NCBI RefSeq assembly: GCF_009908285.1
Contig: NZ_JAAARM010000006.1
Coordinates: 124,001-188,000 of the forward strand
Origin: Pseudomonas sp. Fl4BN1
GTDB taxonomy: Bacteria > Pseudomonadota > Gammaproteobacteria > Pseudomonadales > Pseudomonadaceae
DNA: 64,000 bases
Direction: 5' to 3'
The notes beneath the pieces were generated by a model. That model saw only the letters and a list, made by a program, of their open reading frames with translations. It searched no databases and was not told the origin of the DNA. Below, piece by piece: positions 1-10,825 of the stretch (position 1 is its first letter; each line of letters starts with the position of its first letter). The translations under genes and the position numbers were made by a program.

Positions 1-107
1 GGCCACGAGCCGTGTTTCGAGGTGCGGCCAGGACGGCCACGGCAATTGGGAAAGGCCTGAGGCCCAGGGTTTTGTATTTGGGGCCTGGCCCAATCCTGGG
101 CGGGCGG

Positions 108-863
108 TCAGACCACTTCGAGGCGGATCTTGTGCTGGTGGAGCAATTGGGCCAGGGCTGGCACTGGTTGCTGGTCAGTGACCAGGCAATCGATCAGGCT
201 GATGGGGCCGAGGCGAATCATGGCATTGCGCCCGAACTTGCTCGAGTCGGCGGCGAGGATCACCTGGCGGGCGTTGGCAATGATCGCCTGGGAAACCCGT
301 ACTTCCTGATAGTCGAAGTCCAGCAGGCTGCCGTCCTCGTCGATGCCGCTGATGCCGACCAAGGCGAAGTCCACCTTGAACTGATTGATGAAATCGACAC
401 TGGCCTGGCCTACCACACCGCCATCACGGCGGACATTGCCGCCTGTGAGCAGCACGTCGAAGTCGTCCTTGGCGCTGAGCATCGAGGCGACATGCAGGTT
501 GTTGGTGATGATTTTCAGATGGCTGTGATTGAGCAGGGCGCGGGCAATGGATTCGGTGGTGGTGCCGATGTTGATGAACAGCGAGGCGTGATCGGGGATC
601 TGCGCGGCCACGGCTTCGCCGATGCGTTGTTTCTCATCACGCATCTGGTCGGCGCGCATGGCGTAGGCGGTGTTTTCTACGCTGGAGTCATAGGCCGCGC
701 CGCCGTGGTAGCGACGCAGCAGATTGACTTCCGCCAGTTGGTTGATATCACGGCGGATGGTTTGCGGGGTAACGACGAACAGCTGGGCCAATTCCTCGAT
801 GCTGACGTAGCCGCGTTCGCGAACCAGGTCGAGGATTTGCTGCTGACGGGGAGGCAGATTCAT
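108..863 (-). CDS. glpR: Glycerol-3-phosphate regulon repressor GlpR (DeoR family)
   Basis: This 251-residue DeoR-type repressor is of normal family length. The N-terminal winged helix-turn-helix spans about residues 6-58, with the DeoR signature [14 protein letters not shown] at about 32-45. The C-terminal DeoRC sensor domain binds a phosphorylated sugar or polyol and contains [10 protein letters not shown] and the [16 protein letters not shown] stretch. By family it represses glycerol genes until glycerol 3-phosphate accumulates. It lies 95 bp downstream of glpK on the same strand, the usual Pseudomonas order glpF-glpK-glpR; glpD would be expected just left of the window. The assignment rests on domain plus context. 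Bases 1-107, left of the gene, show only an imperfect GC-rich inverted repeat. Confidence 0.95.
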   Translation of the reverse strand: MNLPPRQQQILDLVRERGYVSIEELAQLFVVTPQTIRRDINQLAEVNLLRRYHGGAAYDSSVENTAYAMRADQMRDEKQRIGEAVAAQIPDHASLFINIGTTTESIARALLNHSHLKIITNNLHVASMLSAKDDFDVLLTGGNVRRDGGVVGQASVDFINQFKVDFALVGISGIDEDGSLLDFDYQEVRVSQAIIANARQVILAADSSKFGRNAMIRLGPISLIDCLVTDQQPVPALAQLLHQHKIRLEVV

Positions 864-958
864 GGGGCGTCCTTTGGGCTGCCGTGCAAAATTTGCCCAT
901 GATGCCGTACGAATCTGCTCCCTGCCAGTTACAACCGGATACGAATCCGGCTGATGGC

Positions 959-2524
<1,566 letters not shown>

Positions 2525-2540
2525 TCACGCACCGCTGGAT

Positions 2541-3389
2541 TCAGGAAGCTTTTACTTTGCCATCGGTGGCCTGTTCTGCCTCAGGGGCAGGGGCGGCGCT
2601 GGGTAGATGACGGGCAATCAACCCGCGATAGGCCGCTGCACCGAGGCAGGCACCGAGGATCGGGGCGAAGATTGGCACCAGGAAATAGGGAATATCACGG
2701 CCGCCAGTAAACGAAATTTCACCCCAGCCAGCAAAGAACGTCATCAGTTTAGGTCCGAAGTCCCGCGCCGGGTTCATCGCAAAGCCGGTCAGTGGGCCCA
2801 TGGCGCTGCCGATCACGGCAATCAGCAGGCCGATCAGCAATGGCGCCATCGGGCCCCGAGGCAGGCCATTGTTGTCGTCGGTCAGGGACATGATCACCCC
2901 CATGAGGATCGCGGTGATCACCACTTCCACCAGGAACGCCTGGGCAGTGGACAGCGCCGGGTTGGGGAAGGTGGAGAACACCGAGGCCAGTTCCAGGCTG
3001 GCCTGTGAGCCACGGATCATCTGGTGGGCTTGTTCGAAATCGAAGAATAGGTTGCTGTACAGCGTGTAAACCAACAGAGCTGCGCAGAAGGCGCCGGCGA
3101 TCTGGGCGAGGATGTAGAACGGCAGTTTGCGTTTTTCAAAATCGGCGAAGAGGCACAGCGCGATACTTACGGCCGGGTTCAGGTGCGCGCCGGAGACGCC
3201 GGCGGTCAGGTAGATCGCCATGCTGACGCCGATCCCCCAGATGATGCTGATTTCCCACAGGCCGAAGCTGGCGCCCGCGACCTTGAGCGCGGCGACACAG
3301 CCGGTGCCGAAGAAGATCAACAGTGCAGTACCCAGGAACTCGGCGATGCATTGGCCCGATAGCGACGGTTGTTGCAGAGCAGTTGTCAT
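2541..3389 (-). CDS. glpF: Glycerol uptake facilitator (aquaglyceroporin)
   Basis: Major intrinsic protein family channel of 282 residues in the inner membrane, letting glycerol diffuse in. The two half-helix signatures are present: SGAHLNPAVSIAL in the first half and GFAMNPARDFGPKL in the second; the D after NPAR marks aquaglyceroporins rather than water channels. Six hydrophobic segments fit the MIP fold. I chose the ATG at 3389 (protein start MTTALQQPSLSGQC) because an in-frame extension upstream is poor in family features. It is the first gene of the glpFKR operon, with a good promoter candidate about 145-170 bp upstream. Confidence 0.97.
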   Translation of the reverse strand: MTTALQQPSLSGQCIAEFLGTALLIFFGTGCVAALKVAGASFGLWEISIIWGIGVSMAIYLTAGVSGAHLNPAVSIALCLFADFEKRKLPFYILAQIAGAFCAALLVYTLYSNLFFDFEQAHQMIRGSQASLELASVFSTFPNPALSTAQAFLVEVVITAILMGVIMSLTDDNNGLPRGPMAPLLIGLLIAVIGSAMGPLTGFAMNPARDFGPKLMTFFAGWGEISFTGGRDIPYFLVPIFAPILGACLGAAAYRGLIARHLPSAAPAPEAEQATDGKVKAS

Positions 3390-3759
3390 TGTGAACCTCG
3401 ATTTTTGTTGTTGTCTGGCGCTGCTGCAAAAGGCATGGAGCGCGACTTCCAACGAAGAGGGAATCCCCATTCCGACCTCGTCTTGCTACGGGGTGCAACT
3501 TTGGATCTGTCGCATCATATTCAGAAACGAAAAAATATAGACAAGAAACACCGCTGTCAAAGGTCGAAAGTGAACTAGTGGTCATTTTATAGATATCAAT
3601 CAAATGAATGATTCCGGGGGCTGGTTCCGTGAGTGATAGGAACCCTCGCTCCCCAAGACTCAAGGGGCGGTTATCAAGGCTTGTAATAGAGCCTTTTGCT
3701 GATGAATGGCCTAAAATCCGTGGGCTTTTTTTCCTCTTCATCCATCGCCTGGAGCTGTC
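3390..3759. other. Intergenic divergent region glpF / ybaK
   Basis: This 370-bp non-coding stretch separates glpF (minus) from ybaK (plus). It holds the glpFKR promoter candidate described separately. An AT-rich block on the minus strand (about 3510-3535, containing TTTTTTCGTTTCTG) could be a GlpR operator, but I cannot confirm the motif. The right half has a weak imperfect hairpin around 3645-3675 and no ORF I believe. Confidence 0.5.
3532..3560 (-). promoter_or_regulatory. Sigma-70-like promoter for glpFKR
   Basis: Read on the minus strand there is a perfect -35 TTGACA (3555-3560), a 17-bp spacer and TATTTT as -10 (3532-3537). The A+T-rich stretch just downstream would overlap the start site, which suits repression by GlpR. 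This is motif matching only. Confidence 0.6.
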
Positions 3760-4230
3760 ATGACCCCCGCACTGGACCTGCTGAAAAAAGTTCGCGCCGA
3801 ACATCGTATCCACAGTTACGAACATGATCCCAAGGCAGCGTCTTATGGCCTGGAGGCAGCGGAGAAGCTCAACCTCGATCCGGCGCAGGTGTTCAAGACG
3901 CTGCTGGCCTGCAGTGAAAAGGGCGAATTGCTGGTGGCGGTGGTGCCGGTCGTCGGAAGTCTTGATCTGAAGGCGCTGGCCCAGGCGGCCGGGGTGAAAA
4001 AGGCTGAGATGGCTGATCCGGCCGCCGCCCAGCGTGCCACCGGTTATCTCCTGGGGGGGATCAGCCCGCTAGGGCAGAAGAAACGCCTGCGGACCTTTAT
4101 TGATAACAGCGCACAACCGTTCGCCAGCATTTTCGTCAGTGCCGGCCGTCGTGGTCTGGAGGTGGAGTTGGCAGCTGCTGTGCTGGCCGAACATACGCAG
4201 GCGAAGTTCGCCGATATCGGGCGTTCTTGA
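3760..4230 (+). CDS. ybaK: Cys-tRNA(Pro)/aminoacyl-tRNA deacylase, YbaK/EbsC family
   Basis: A 156-residue protein of the YbaK/ProX trans-editing family, which hydrolyses cysteine mischarged on tRNA-Pro. Family features are the N-terminal helix, the KTLLA segment (about 47-51), [21 protein letters not shown] and the conserved Gly-rich [14 protein letters not shown] with the downstream [10 protein letters not shown] and [11 protein letters not shown]. Length matches E. coli YbaK (159). The ATG is preceded by GGAG at 3751-3754. It stands alone, followed after 120 bp by a PhzF-like gene on the same strand. Confidence 0.93.
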   Translation: MTPALDLLKKVRAEHRIHSYEHDPKAASYGLEAAEKLNLDPAQVFKTLLACSEKGELLVAVVPVVGSLDLKALAQAAGVKKAEMADPAAAQRATGYLLGGISPLGQKKRLRTFIDNSAQPFASIFVSAGRRGLEVELAAAVLAEHTQAKFADIGRS

Positions 4231-4350
4231 GTCGAAGTGTCGGCGGTGGATCAGGCCGCTGCTGTATGCAGGAAAATCTTCCCTTCTGTGTCTGTCGCGT
4301 TCCTTGTCCCGGGGCCCATGCTGGCGCTCGACTGTTCAAGGAGAAAGGTT

Positions 4351-5133
4351 ATGCAGCTTGAGTTTCATCAGATCGATGCGTTCAGCGATCGACCATTCGC
4401 CGGCAATCCGGCGATGGTTTATCGGCTCGAGTCATGGCTCAGTGATGAGTTGATGCAGCAGATCGCTGCCGAGCACAACCTGGCGGAAACCGCCTTTGTA
4501 GTGCGCGAGGCGCAAGGCTGGCGCATCCGCTGGTTCACCCCGGCGACTGAGGTGCCCTTGTGCGGGCATGCCACCTTGGCCAGTGCCTACGTATTGTTCG
4601 AAATTTATGAAGAGTCGGCGCAACGCATCGAATTTCTCAGTCGCTCCGGGCCGTTGAGTGTCACCCGGGAGGGCGGGCTGCTGTGGCTGGACTTCCCCCT
4701 GCGCAGTCCTGGCGGTCAGGCTGGATTGGAGGTAGTGGCGCAGGCGTTGGGTACCAAGGTGGTCGAGTTGCTGGGAGCCAATGAGTTATTGGCGGTGCTG
4801 GAATCCGAGCAGGCGGTGCGCGAGTGCCGACCGGACATGGCGGCATTGGCCAAGCTGCCTTGGCCAGGGGTGATTGTTACCGCCCGAGGCGACAAGCATG
4901 ACTTTGTCTCGCGTTATTTTGCCCCGGCCATCGGCATCGATGAGGACCCTGTCACGGGTTCGACCCATTGCTGCCTGACGCCATACTGGGCGCAGCAGTT
5001 GGGCAAGCAGCAGTTGAGTGCTTATCAGTGCTCCGCGCGGGGTGGTGCCTTGTTCTGTCGGCTGGAAGGCGAGCGCGTGAAGATCGGTGGGCATGCCCGA
5101 TTGATCGCGAGTGGGCATTTACATCTGCAATGA
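4351..5133 (+). CDS. PhzF family isomerase/epimerase
   Basis: A 260-residue PhzF-family protein (diaminopimelate-epimerase fold). The opening FHQIDAFSDRPFAGNPAMV and the E in HNLAETAFVV (the catalytic acid position of PhzF) are plain. The second half carries the symmetric signature FAPAIGIDEDPVTGSTHCCLTPYW. The start at 4351 is chosen because AAGGAGAAAGG lies just upstream and the protein then begins with the canonical MQLEFHQIDAF. Phenazine genes are not nearby, so this is one of the many PhzF paralogues of unknown substrate. A REP-type palindrome follows. Confidence 0.9.
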   Translation: MQLEFHQIDAFSDRPFAGNPAMVYRLESWLSDELMQQIAAEHNLAETAFVVREAQGWRIRWFTPATEVPLCGHATLASAYVLFEIYEESAQRIEFLSRSGPLSVTREGGLLWLDFPLRSPGGQAGLEVVAQALGTKVVELLGANELLAVLESEQAVRECRPDMAALAKLPWPGVIVTARGDKHDFVSRYFAPAIGIDEDPVTGSTHCCLTPYWAQQLGKQQLSAYQCSARGGALFCRLEGERVKIGGHARLIASGHLHLQ

Positions 5134-5146
5134 TCGGCCGGGACTT

Positions 5147-5200
5147 TCGTCGGCAAGCCGACTCCTACGTGCGGTGTTGTAGGAGCAGGCTTGCCAGCGA
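5147..5200. repeat. REP-type palindrome
   Basis: Inverted repeat with arms containing CGGCAAGCCGACTCCTAC (left) and GTAGGAGCAGGCTTGCC (right), about a 10-bp loop. It is the common Pseudomonas REP doublet and lies between two convergent genes, where it may act as a terminator or mRNA stabiliser. Confidence 0.8.
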
Positions 5201-5207
5201 GGCGTGC

Positions 5208-6317
5208 TCAGTGAGCGCTGCTGTAGCGGCGCACTCCTGAGTCGCTGGCGGGAATCTGCGCCGCCGTGCTGCCCGAGGCCTGGAACAGCACCAGGTGTTC
5301 CGCGGCGACCCGGATCCCTACGTCCGCACCAACCTGGTGATCTGCATGGCTCGGGAAGATCGACTCCAGCTGGCTGCCGGTAGGCAGTTGCAGGCGATAC
5401 AGGGTCGAGGCACCAAGGAAAGTCTTGCCGACGATACGCGCTTTCAGGCCACTGTCCGGCGCATAGACAATATCGTCAGGGCGCAGCAGCACGTCCACCG
5501 CGCCGCCGGCCGGCCAGGTGTAGGCCCGGTTGCCTTGCAGCATGCCCAGTTCGGTCTGTACCGATTCCGGGCTGCTCAACTGACCGCGAATGAAGTAGCC
5601 CTGGCCAATGAAGCTGGCGACAAAGGGCGTCTGTGGTTCGTGGTAGAGGTTATAGGGCGTGTCCCACTGCTCCAGGCGACCCTCCTTGAACACCCCTACC
5701 TGATCACTCACGGCAAAGGCTTCTTCCTGGTCATGGGTCACCAGGATCGCGCTGGTGCCACGGGCCTTGAGGATGTCACGCACCTCGTGGCTGAGCTTGC
5801 GTCGCAGCTCGCCGTCAAGATTGGAGAACGGTTCGTCGAGCAGCAGCAGTTGCGGTTCCGGTGCCAGGGCGCGGGCCAGGGCCACTCGCTGCTGTTGGCC
5901 GCCGGACAACTCGTGGGGAAAGCGCTTTCCGAGATTCTTCAGGTTGACCAGCTCCAGCAACTCGCCAACCACCCGATCTTTCTGTGGGTGCTTGCGGATA
6001 CCGAAGGCAATGTTGTCTGCCACGCTCAGGTGCGGGAACAGGGCGTAATCCTGGAACACCATGCCGATTCGACGCTTCTCCGGTGCCAGGGTGAAGCCAG
6101 CGCTGGAAATGGTCTCGCCAGCCAGCTGGATTTCACCTTCATGCACCGGCTCGAATCCGGCGATGGCGCGCAGGGTAGTGGTTTTGCCGCAGCCGGATGA
6201 GCCCAGCAGGCAGCCAATATCCCCGGCATTGAGGTGCAGGTTGAGGTTCTGCACTACCCGTTGGTCCTGGTAGCCGCACGCCAGATTGCGCAGGTTCAGC
6301 AGTAATGGCTGGCTCAT
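5208..6317 (-). CDS. ABC transporter ATP-binding protein (Fe3+/spermidine/putrescine type)
   Basis: A 369-residue ATPase subunit of an importer. Walker A is [16 protein letters not shown] (about 36-51), the signature [15 protein letters not shown] (about 137-151), Walker [13 protein letters not shown] and the switch His in [11 protein letters not shown]. The C-terminal third is a TOBE-like domain ([14 protein letters not shown]), as in FbpC and PotA. No permease or binding protein is next to it, so the substrate cannot be read. The start chosen at 6317 overlaps the argF stop as ATGA, so it is translationally coupled to argF. An upstream in-frame extension lies inside argF and was rejected. 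Confidence 0.92.
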   Translation of the reverse strand: MSQPLLLNLRNLACGYQDQRVVQNLNLHLNAGDIGCLLGSSGCGKTTTLRAIAGFEPVHEGEIQLAGETISSAGFTLAPEKRRIGMVFQDYALFPHLSVADNIAFGIRKHPQKDRVVGELLELVNLKNLGKRFPHELSGGQQQRVALARALAPEPQLLLLDEPFSNLDGELRRKLSHEVRDILKARGTSAILVTHDQEEAFAVSDQVGVFKEGRLEQWDTPYNLYHEPQTPFVASFIGQGYFIRGQLSSPESVQTELGMLQGNRAYTWPAGGAVDVLLRPDDIVYAPDSGLKARIVGKTFLGASTLYRLQLPTGSQLESIFPSHADHQVGADVGIRVAAEHLVLFQASGSTAAQIPASDSGVRRYSSAH

Positions 6318-7237
6318 GCGTGGTGGTACGCCGGCTCGACGAGAAACTCGAGCAGGGCCTTCTGTGCGTGGAGGCGGTTTTCCGCCTGATCCCAAGCCAC
6401 CGAGCGAGAGTCGTCCAGCAGGTCAAGGCTGATTTCCTCACCGCGGTGGGCGGGCAGGCAATGCATGAACAGCACGTCCGGCGCCGCCAGGTCGAGCAGG
6501 GCGCGGTTCACCTGGAACGGTGCGAACAGCTTCAGGCGCTTGGCGGTCTCTTCTTCCTGGCCCATGGAGGTCCAGACGTCAGTACTCACCAGGTGGGCTC
6601 CGGTTACGGCTTCGCGAGGATCGCGGACAATGATTACACGATCGCCGGCCTTGGCTATGAACTCTGGGTTCGGCTCATAACCTTCCGGGCAAGCGATACG
6701 CAGTTGGAAGTCGAATTGGATGGCCGCTTCTATATAGCTGTTGCACATGTTGTTGCCGTCGCCAATCCAGGCCACGGTCTTGCCCTGGATCGAGCCGCGA
6801 TGCTCGAGGAAGGTCTGCATGTCGGCCAGCAACTGGCACGGGTGCAAATCGTCGGACAGGCCATTGATCACCGGTACGCGGGAATTGGCCGCAAACTCGG
6901 TCAGGGTGCTGTGGGCAAAGGTACGGATCATCACCGCGTCGAGCATGCGCGACATGACGATGGCGCAATCGCCGATGGGCTCGCCACGTCCCAGTTGGGT
7001 GTCCCGTGGCGAAAGGAAGATGGCTTGGCCGCCGAGCTGGATCATGCCGGCTTCGAAAGACAGCCGGGTACGGGTCGACGACTTCTCGAAAATCATGCCA
7101 AGCACACGATTTTTCAAAGGCTCGAAGAGTACGCCGCGGTTACGCAGGTCCTTCAGCTCGATGCCTCGACGAATCACACTGACCAGCTCTTCGGGCGTGC
7201 AATCCATCAGGGAGAGAAAGTGCCTTGCGCTCATCAT
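6314..7237 (-). CDS. argF: Ornithine carbamoyltransferase, anabolic
   Basis: A 307-residue cytoplasmic enzyme that makes citrulline from ornithine and carbamoyl phosphate in arginine biosynthesis. The carbamoyl-phosphate loop [11 protein letters not shown] (about 53-63), the ornithine-site region and the catalytic [12 protein letters not shown] (about 263-274) are all present. The short form and the ArgR boxes upstream favour the anabolic enzyme over catabolic ArcB. The final TGA overlaps the next start by 4 nt. The leader between promoter and start contains a small GAAA-loop hairpin (7304-7319). Two ArgR-type boxes lie 103-139 bp upstream. Confidence 0.97.
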   Translation of the reverse strand: MMSARHFLSLMDCTPEELVSVIRRGIELKDLRNRGVLFEPLKNRVLGMIFEKSSTRTRLSFEAGMIQLGGQAIFLSPRDTQLGRGEPIGDCAIVMSRMLDAVMIRTFAHSTLTEFAANSRVPVINGLSDDLHPCQLLADMQTFLEHRGSIQGKTVAWIGDGNNMCNSYIEAAIQFDFQLRIACPEGYEPNPEFIAKAGDRVIIVRDPREAVTGAHLVSTDVWTSMGQEEETAKRLKLFAPFQVNRALLDLAAPDVLFMHCLPAHRGEEISLDLLDDSRSVAWDQAENRLHAQKALLEFLVEPAYHHA

Positions 7238-7649
7238 TAACTACCTTTTTGCAACGGACCGCAGATTCTCAAAGCCTTGTTTAATCGAACAACGGGCTGG
7301 ACCTGCGGCGAAAGCCGCACGGGGCGACGAAATAGGGGAAGGCGCGATCTTATAATTAAATGTCGCGTCTTACCAATAGTGCTACAGCGATTATGGGCAT
7401 TCAGAGAGGCCAGGACGCGAATGCGCTAGCACTTTTGAGACCGGTTTCCAGGCAGCAGCCAGGCATTTGTACACTGCCCCAACGCGGCTTGGCAATCGAG
7501 CGAGGCGGTGGCAGTGCGGTTGCGGTCGTTTTCTGACCTGTGGGCCGAGGGGGGGGGGCTGAGTATTCTGCGAGTTGCCAGACTGAAATATTTCCTAATG
7601 CAAAGTGCTGAGGTTATAAAGATCAATCGGCAGTAGGGAAGCGTGTGCA
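7238..7649. other. Intergenic argF / small ORF
   Basis: This is a 412-bp non-coding stretch. The left part carries the argF leader hairpin and ArgR boxes. The right part (7380-7640) contains a run of ten G at 7549-7558 and otherwise shows no gene, repeat or strong promoter that I can support. Confidence 0.5.
7340..7376. promoter_or_regulatory. Tandem ArgR binding boxes upstream of argF
   Basis: The plus strand reads TGTCGC-N8-AA exactly at 7361-7376. A weaker copy, AGGCGC-N8-AA, starts exactly 21 bp upstream at 7340. The known Pseudomonas ArgR consensus is a tandem TGTCGCN8AAN5 repeat, so both spacing and sequence fit. Repression of argF by arginine-bound ArgR follows by inference. Confidence 0.75.
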
Positions 7650-7940
7650 ATGGAGTCCAAGGAGCAACAACTGATGACGCTGTTGGGGCTCACGGCCCGC
7701 ACGCTCACCGACATGACCGCCTCAATGACGGCGTTTTCTTTCGAGCTGTTGCGCAGCGAGGATCCCGTCACTTGTGCCGCGGCGCGCAAGATGATCGACC
7801 GGATGATGACCCTGAGTGCCGGTCTGGATGAGCACTGGCGATTGCTCGCCGAGCTGTCCGGGGTGTATGCGGAACAAGGGCCCATCGACTCGACAGTGCA
7901 AATCTCCTCGGACGGTGCACCGAGGTTGCCCTCCAATTGA
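7650..7940 (+). CDS. Hypothetical small helical protein
   Basis: A 96-residue protein with no motif I can name. It looks soluble and mostly helical, with hydrophobic heptad-like spacing (LMTLLGLTARTLTDM, then a Met-rich KMIDRMMTLSAGLDEHW). There is no signal peptide or membrane segment. The ATG at 7650 has a modest GGGAAG ribosome site upstream. It precedes the molybdopterin oxidoreductase by 135 bp on the same strand and may be co-transcribed. The codon use looks like its neighbours, so I believe it is real, but I infer no function. Confidence 0.65.
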   Translation: MESKEQQLMTLLGLTARTLTDMTASMTAFSFELLRSEDPVTCAAARKMIDRMMTLSAGLDEHWRLLAELSGVYAEQGPIDSTVQISSDGAPRLPSN

Positions 7941-8075
7941 GCACTGCGATCATGGCCAAGGGTGATGGCTGTGAATTCATATGGCGAACGTCGCTGGTGT
8001 CCGCTGGAGGCAGCCGCCATAGTTTTTGCTCCCAGCGACCGCATACGGGTCGCCATCAAACAATAGAGACTGGCC

Positions 8076-10184
8076 ATGACCAAGACTCTCCATCACCGTG
8101 CCTGCCATCTGTGTGAAGCTATCTGCGGCCTGTCCCTGGAAATCACCGAAGAAGAGGGCAGCGGCCCACGCATCACCTCGATCAAGGGTGATCCCCAGGA
8201 CAGCTTCAGTCGTGGTCATATCTGCCCCAAGGCGGTGGCCTTGCAAGATATCCAGAATGATCCGGATCGCCTGCGCCAACCGGTGCGGCGTGTCGGCAAT
8301 GAGTGGCAGCCGATTGAGTGGGATGAGGCTTTTGCCCTGGTAGCGGAGCGTCTGGCGAGTATCCAGGAGCGTCATGGCAATAACGCGGTGGCAACGTACC
8401 AGGGGAATCCGAGTGTCCACAATTATGGATTGATGACCCACAGCAACTATTTTCTGGGGCCGCTCAAGACCCGCAACCGCTTCTCGGCCACTTCGGTCGA
8501 TCAACTGCCGCAGCACCTGACCAGCTACTTGATGTACGGCCACGGTTTGCTGCTGCCGATTCCCGATATCGACCACACCGATTTCATGCTGATCCTGGGC
8601 GGCAATCCCCTGGCGTCCAACGGCAGCATCATGACCGTGCCAGATGTGGAGAAACGCCTGAAGGCAATCCAGGCCCGTGGCGGCAAGGTGGTGGTGGTTG
8701 ATCCGCGGCGCAGCGAAACGGCGGCGATGGCCGATCAGCATCTGTTCGTCCGCCCGGGCGGTGATGTGGCTTTGCTGTTTGGCCTGCTGAACAGCATTTT
8801 CGAGGAAGGACCGACCCGCGACAGTCACCTGCAGGTAGACGGTCTGGCCGAGGTGCGCCAAGCCATTTCCCGCTTCACTGCGGAAGCCATGAGCCCGCTG
8901 TGCGCCATTCCGGCAGCGCAGATTCGCCAGTTGGCGCGAGAGTTCGCCTCGGCGGACAAGGCGGTTTGCTATGGCCGCATGGGGGTCTCGACTCAAGCGT
9001 TCGGTACGCTGTGCCATTGGTTGCTGCAACTGCTCAATCTGGTTACCGGCAATCTTGATCGGGTGGGCGGGGCTTTGTGCACCTCGCCGGCGGTGGACCT
9101 GGTGGCAGCGACGTCTGGTGGTCATTTCAATGTCTGGCAGAGTCGGGTTTCCGGGCTGCCGGAGTACGGCGGCGAACTGCCGGTGTCGGCACTGGCCGAG
9201 GAAATGCTCACCGAGGGCGATGGGCAGGTGCGTGCCTTGATCACAGTGGCGGGCAACCCAGTATTGTCCACGCCCAATGGTCGACAGTTGGAGCAGGCTC
9301 TGGAGGGGCTGGAGTTCATGCTCAGCATCGACTTGTACATCAATGAAACCACCCGTTATGCGGACCTGATTCTGCCGTCCACCTCGGCCCTGGAGAACGA
9401 TCACTACGACACCACCTTCAACCTGTTCGCGGTGCGCAATGTCAGCCGCTTCAACCGGGCAATTCTGCCCAAGCCCGAAGGTGCATTGCATGATTGGGAG
9501 ATATTCGTTGGCTTGGCCAAGGCGTTTGCTGCAAGAACCGGCAGTCCGCTCAAACCGACCATCGCGCCAGCGCAAATGATCGATATGGGCTTGCGAGCCG
9601 GACCCTACGGGGATGCTTCGACGCTCAAGCTGTCGCTGGCGACTTTGGACCAACATCCGCACGGCATCGACCTTGGAGCGCTGCAGCCGAATTTGGCAGC
9701 ACGCTTGAAGACTGAGAATCGGCGGATTCAGGCCGCACCGGCAGCGATCATGGCTGACCTTGCACGGTTTGCCGCTCTGCGTGCACCGCAGGAGGATGAA
9801 TTGCTGCTGATTGGGCGGCGACATGTGCGCAGTAACAATTCCTGGATGCATAACTATCACCGTTTGGTGAAGGGCAAGCCCCGTCACCAGTTGTTGATGC
9901 ATCCGGAGGATCTGGCCCGCCGAGGTCTGAGTGATGGCCAGCGGGTGCGGATCAGCTCCCGGGTCGGTGCGGTGGAGGTGGAAGTGTTGGCCAGCCGCGA
10001 GATGATGCCGGGAGTGGTCAGCCTGCCCCATGGCTGGGGGCATGGACGGCCAGGCGTCCACATGGCGATTGCCACGGAGCAGCCTGGCTGCAGCGCCAAT
10101 GACCTGACTGATGAGCGCCAGCTCGATGTGTTGTCGGGGAACGCGGCGTTGAACGGGGTGCCAGTCAAGGTGGCGGCGGCCTGA
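8076..10184 (+). CDS. Molybdopterin-dependent oxidoreductase
   Basis: A 702-residue protein of the DMSO-reductase superfamily. The N-terminus has a CX2CX3C...C set (C10, C13, C17 and the Cys of GHICPKAV) that binds one [4Fe-4S] cluster. The molybdopterin domains follow (GGNPLASNGS, VVVDPRRSETA, VAGNPVLSTPNG) and then the C-terminal dinucleotide-binding domain (RRHVRSNNSWMHNYH, SLPHGWGHG). There is no Tat signal, so it should be cytoplasmic. Length resembles formate dehydrogenase-like or assimilatory enzymes. No partner subunit is adjacent, so substrate and electron partner are unknown. A homologue occupies this place upstream of grxD in P. aeruginosa, as far as I recall. Confidence 0.9.
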   Translation: MTKTLHHRACHLCEAICGLSLEITEEEGSGPRITSIKGDPQDSFSRGHICPKAVALQDIQNDPDRLRQPVRRVGNEWQPIEWDEAFALVAERLASIQERHGNNAVATYQGNPSVHNYGLMTHSNYFLGPLKTRNRFSATSVDQLPQHLTSYLMYGHGLLLPIPDIDHTDFMLILGGNPLASNGSIMTVPDVEKRLKAIQARGGKVVVVDPRRSETAAMADQHLFVRPGGDVALLFGLLNSIFEEGPTRDSHLQVDGLAEVRQAISRFTAEAMSPLCAIPAAQIRQLAREFASADKAVCYGRMGVSTQAFGTLCHWLLQLLNLVTGNLDRVGGALCTSPAVDLVAATSGGHFNVWQSRVSGLPEYGGELPVSALAEEMLTEGDGQVRALITVAGNPVLSTPNGRQLEQALEGLEFMLSIDLYINETTRYADLILPSTSALENDHYDTTFNLFAVRNVSRFNRAILPKPEGALHDWEIFVGLAKAFAARTGSPLKPTIAPAQMIDMGLRAGPYGDASTLKLSLATLDQHPHGIDLGALQPNLAARLKTENRRIQAAPAAIMADLARFAALRAPQEDELLLIGRRHVRSNNSWMHNYHRLVKGKPRHQLLMHPEDLARRGLSDGQRVRISSRVGAVEVEVLASREMMPGVVSLPHGWGHGRPGVHMAIATEQPGCSANDLTDERQLDVLSGNAALNGVPVKVAAA

Positions 10185-10280
10185 GATGTCTGTCGGAGAG
10201 GCCGAGCAGGGCGCTCAGGATTCCGTTACAATGCGCCACCGTGCCGACAACAGAGTCGGAAAGTTCAGCCGAGGTGTTCC

Positions 10281-10619
10281 ATGGATATCATCGAAACTAT
10301 TAAAGAGCAGATTGCCAACAACACCATTCTGCTTTACATGAAAGGCTCGCCGAATGCCCCGCAGTGCGGCTTCTCTGCGAAAGCCGCTCAGGCCGTAATG
10401 GGCTGTGGTGAGAAGTTCGCTTACGTGGACATCCTGCAGAACCCGGAAATTCGCGCCAACCTGCCCAAGTACGCCAACTGGCCAACCTTCCCGCAACTGT
10501 GGGTGGGTGGTGAGCTGGTTGGGGGCAGCGACATCATGGCTGAAATGTTTGCCAACGGTGAGTTGCAGACCCTGGTCAAGGCCGCCGCCGAGAAAGCCGC
10601 TGCCAAGACCGAGGCCTGA
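10281..10619 (+). CDS. grxD: Monothiol glutaredoxin Grx4/GrxD
   Basis: A 112-residue monothiol glutaredoxin with active site CGFS (C29) in APQCGFSAKA and the glutathione-binding WPTFPQLWVGGELVGGSDI. By family it carries and transfers [2Fe-2S] clusters with BolA partners. Length is typical (E. coli GrxD 115). It ends next to bidirectional transcription terminators shared with bfrB and belongs to an iron/redox neighbourhood (bfrB, bfd, peroxiredoxin). The ATG lies in a good context 10 bp after a purine-rich stretch. Confidence 0.96.
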   Translation: MDIIETIKEQIANNTILLYMKGSPNAPQCGFSAKAAQAVMGCGEKFAYVDILQNPEIRANLPKYANWPTFPQLWVGGELVGGSDIMAEMFANGELQTLVKAAAEKAAAKTEA

Positions 10620-10630
10620 GTCTCGTTGCG

Positions 10631-10670
10631 CTGTAGGAGCAGCGGGGCAGTGTCCCGCTTGCCGGCGAAG
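10631..10670. repeat. Partial REP element
   Basis: A GTAGGAGCAGCGGGGC arm is followed by CCCGCTTGCCGGCGAAG; it looks like one degenerate REP unit in the grxD 3' region. Confidence 0.5.
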
Positions 10671-10763
10671 AAGTCCTGAGAATCTTCAAAGTCCTTTTGT
10701 CATTCTCAGGATGTTCCATACGCGCATTTGCTCCTGCTTTTTACGTGAATATATCCGCGTAAT

Positions 10764-10803
10764 AAAAAAGCCCCGCCTCTCTTACGAGGGCGGGGCTTTT
10801 TAT
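10764..10803. terminator. Bidirectional terminator grxD / bfrB
   Basis: AAAAAAGCCCCGCCTC and GAGGGCGGGGCTTTTTAT form a perfect GC stem with a short loop and A/T tracts on both sides, suitable for both convergent genes. Confidence 0.93.
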
Positions 10804-10825
10804 CGCCGGAGCTTTACGAGTTAAC

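Noticed and set aside
7977..10061. Long minus-strand open frame (694 aa)
   Set aside because: Antisense to the molybdopterin oxidoreductase gene, which has all cofactor motifs in the other strand.
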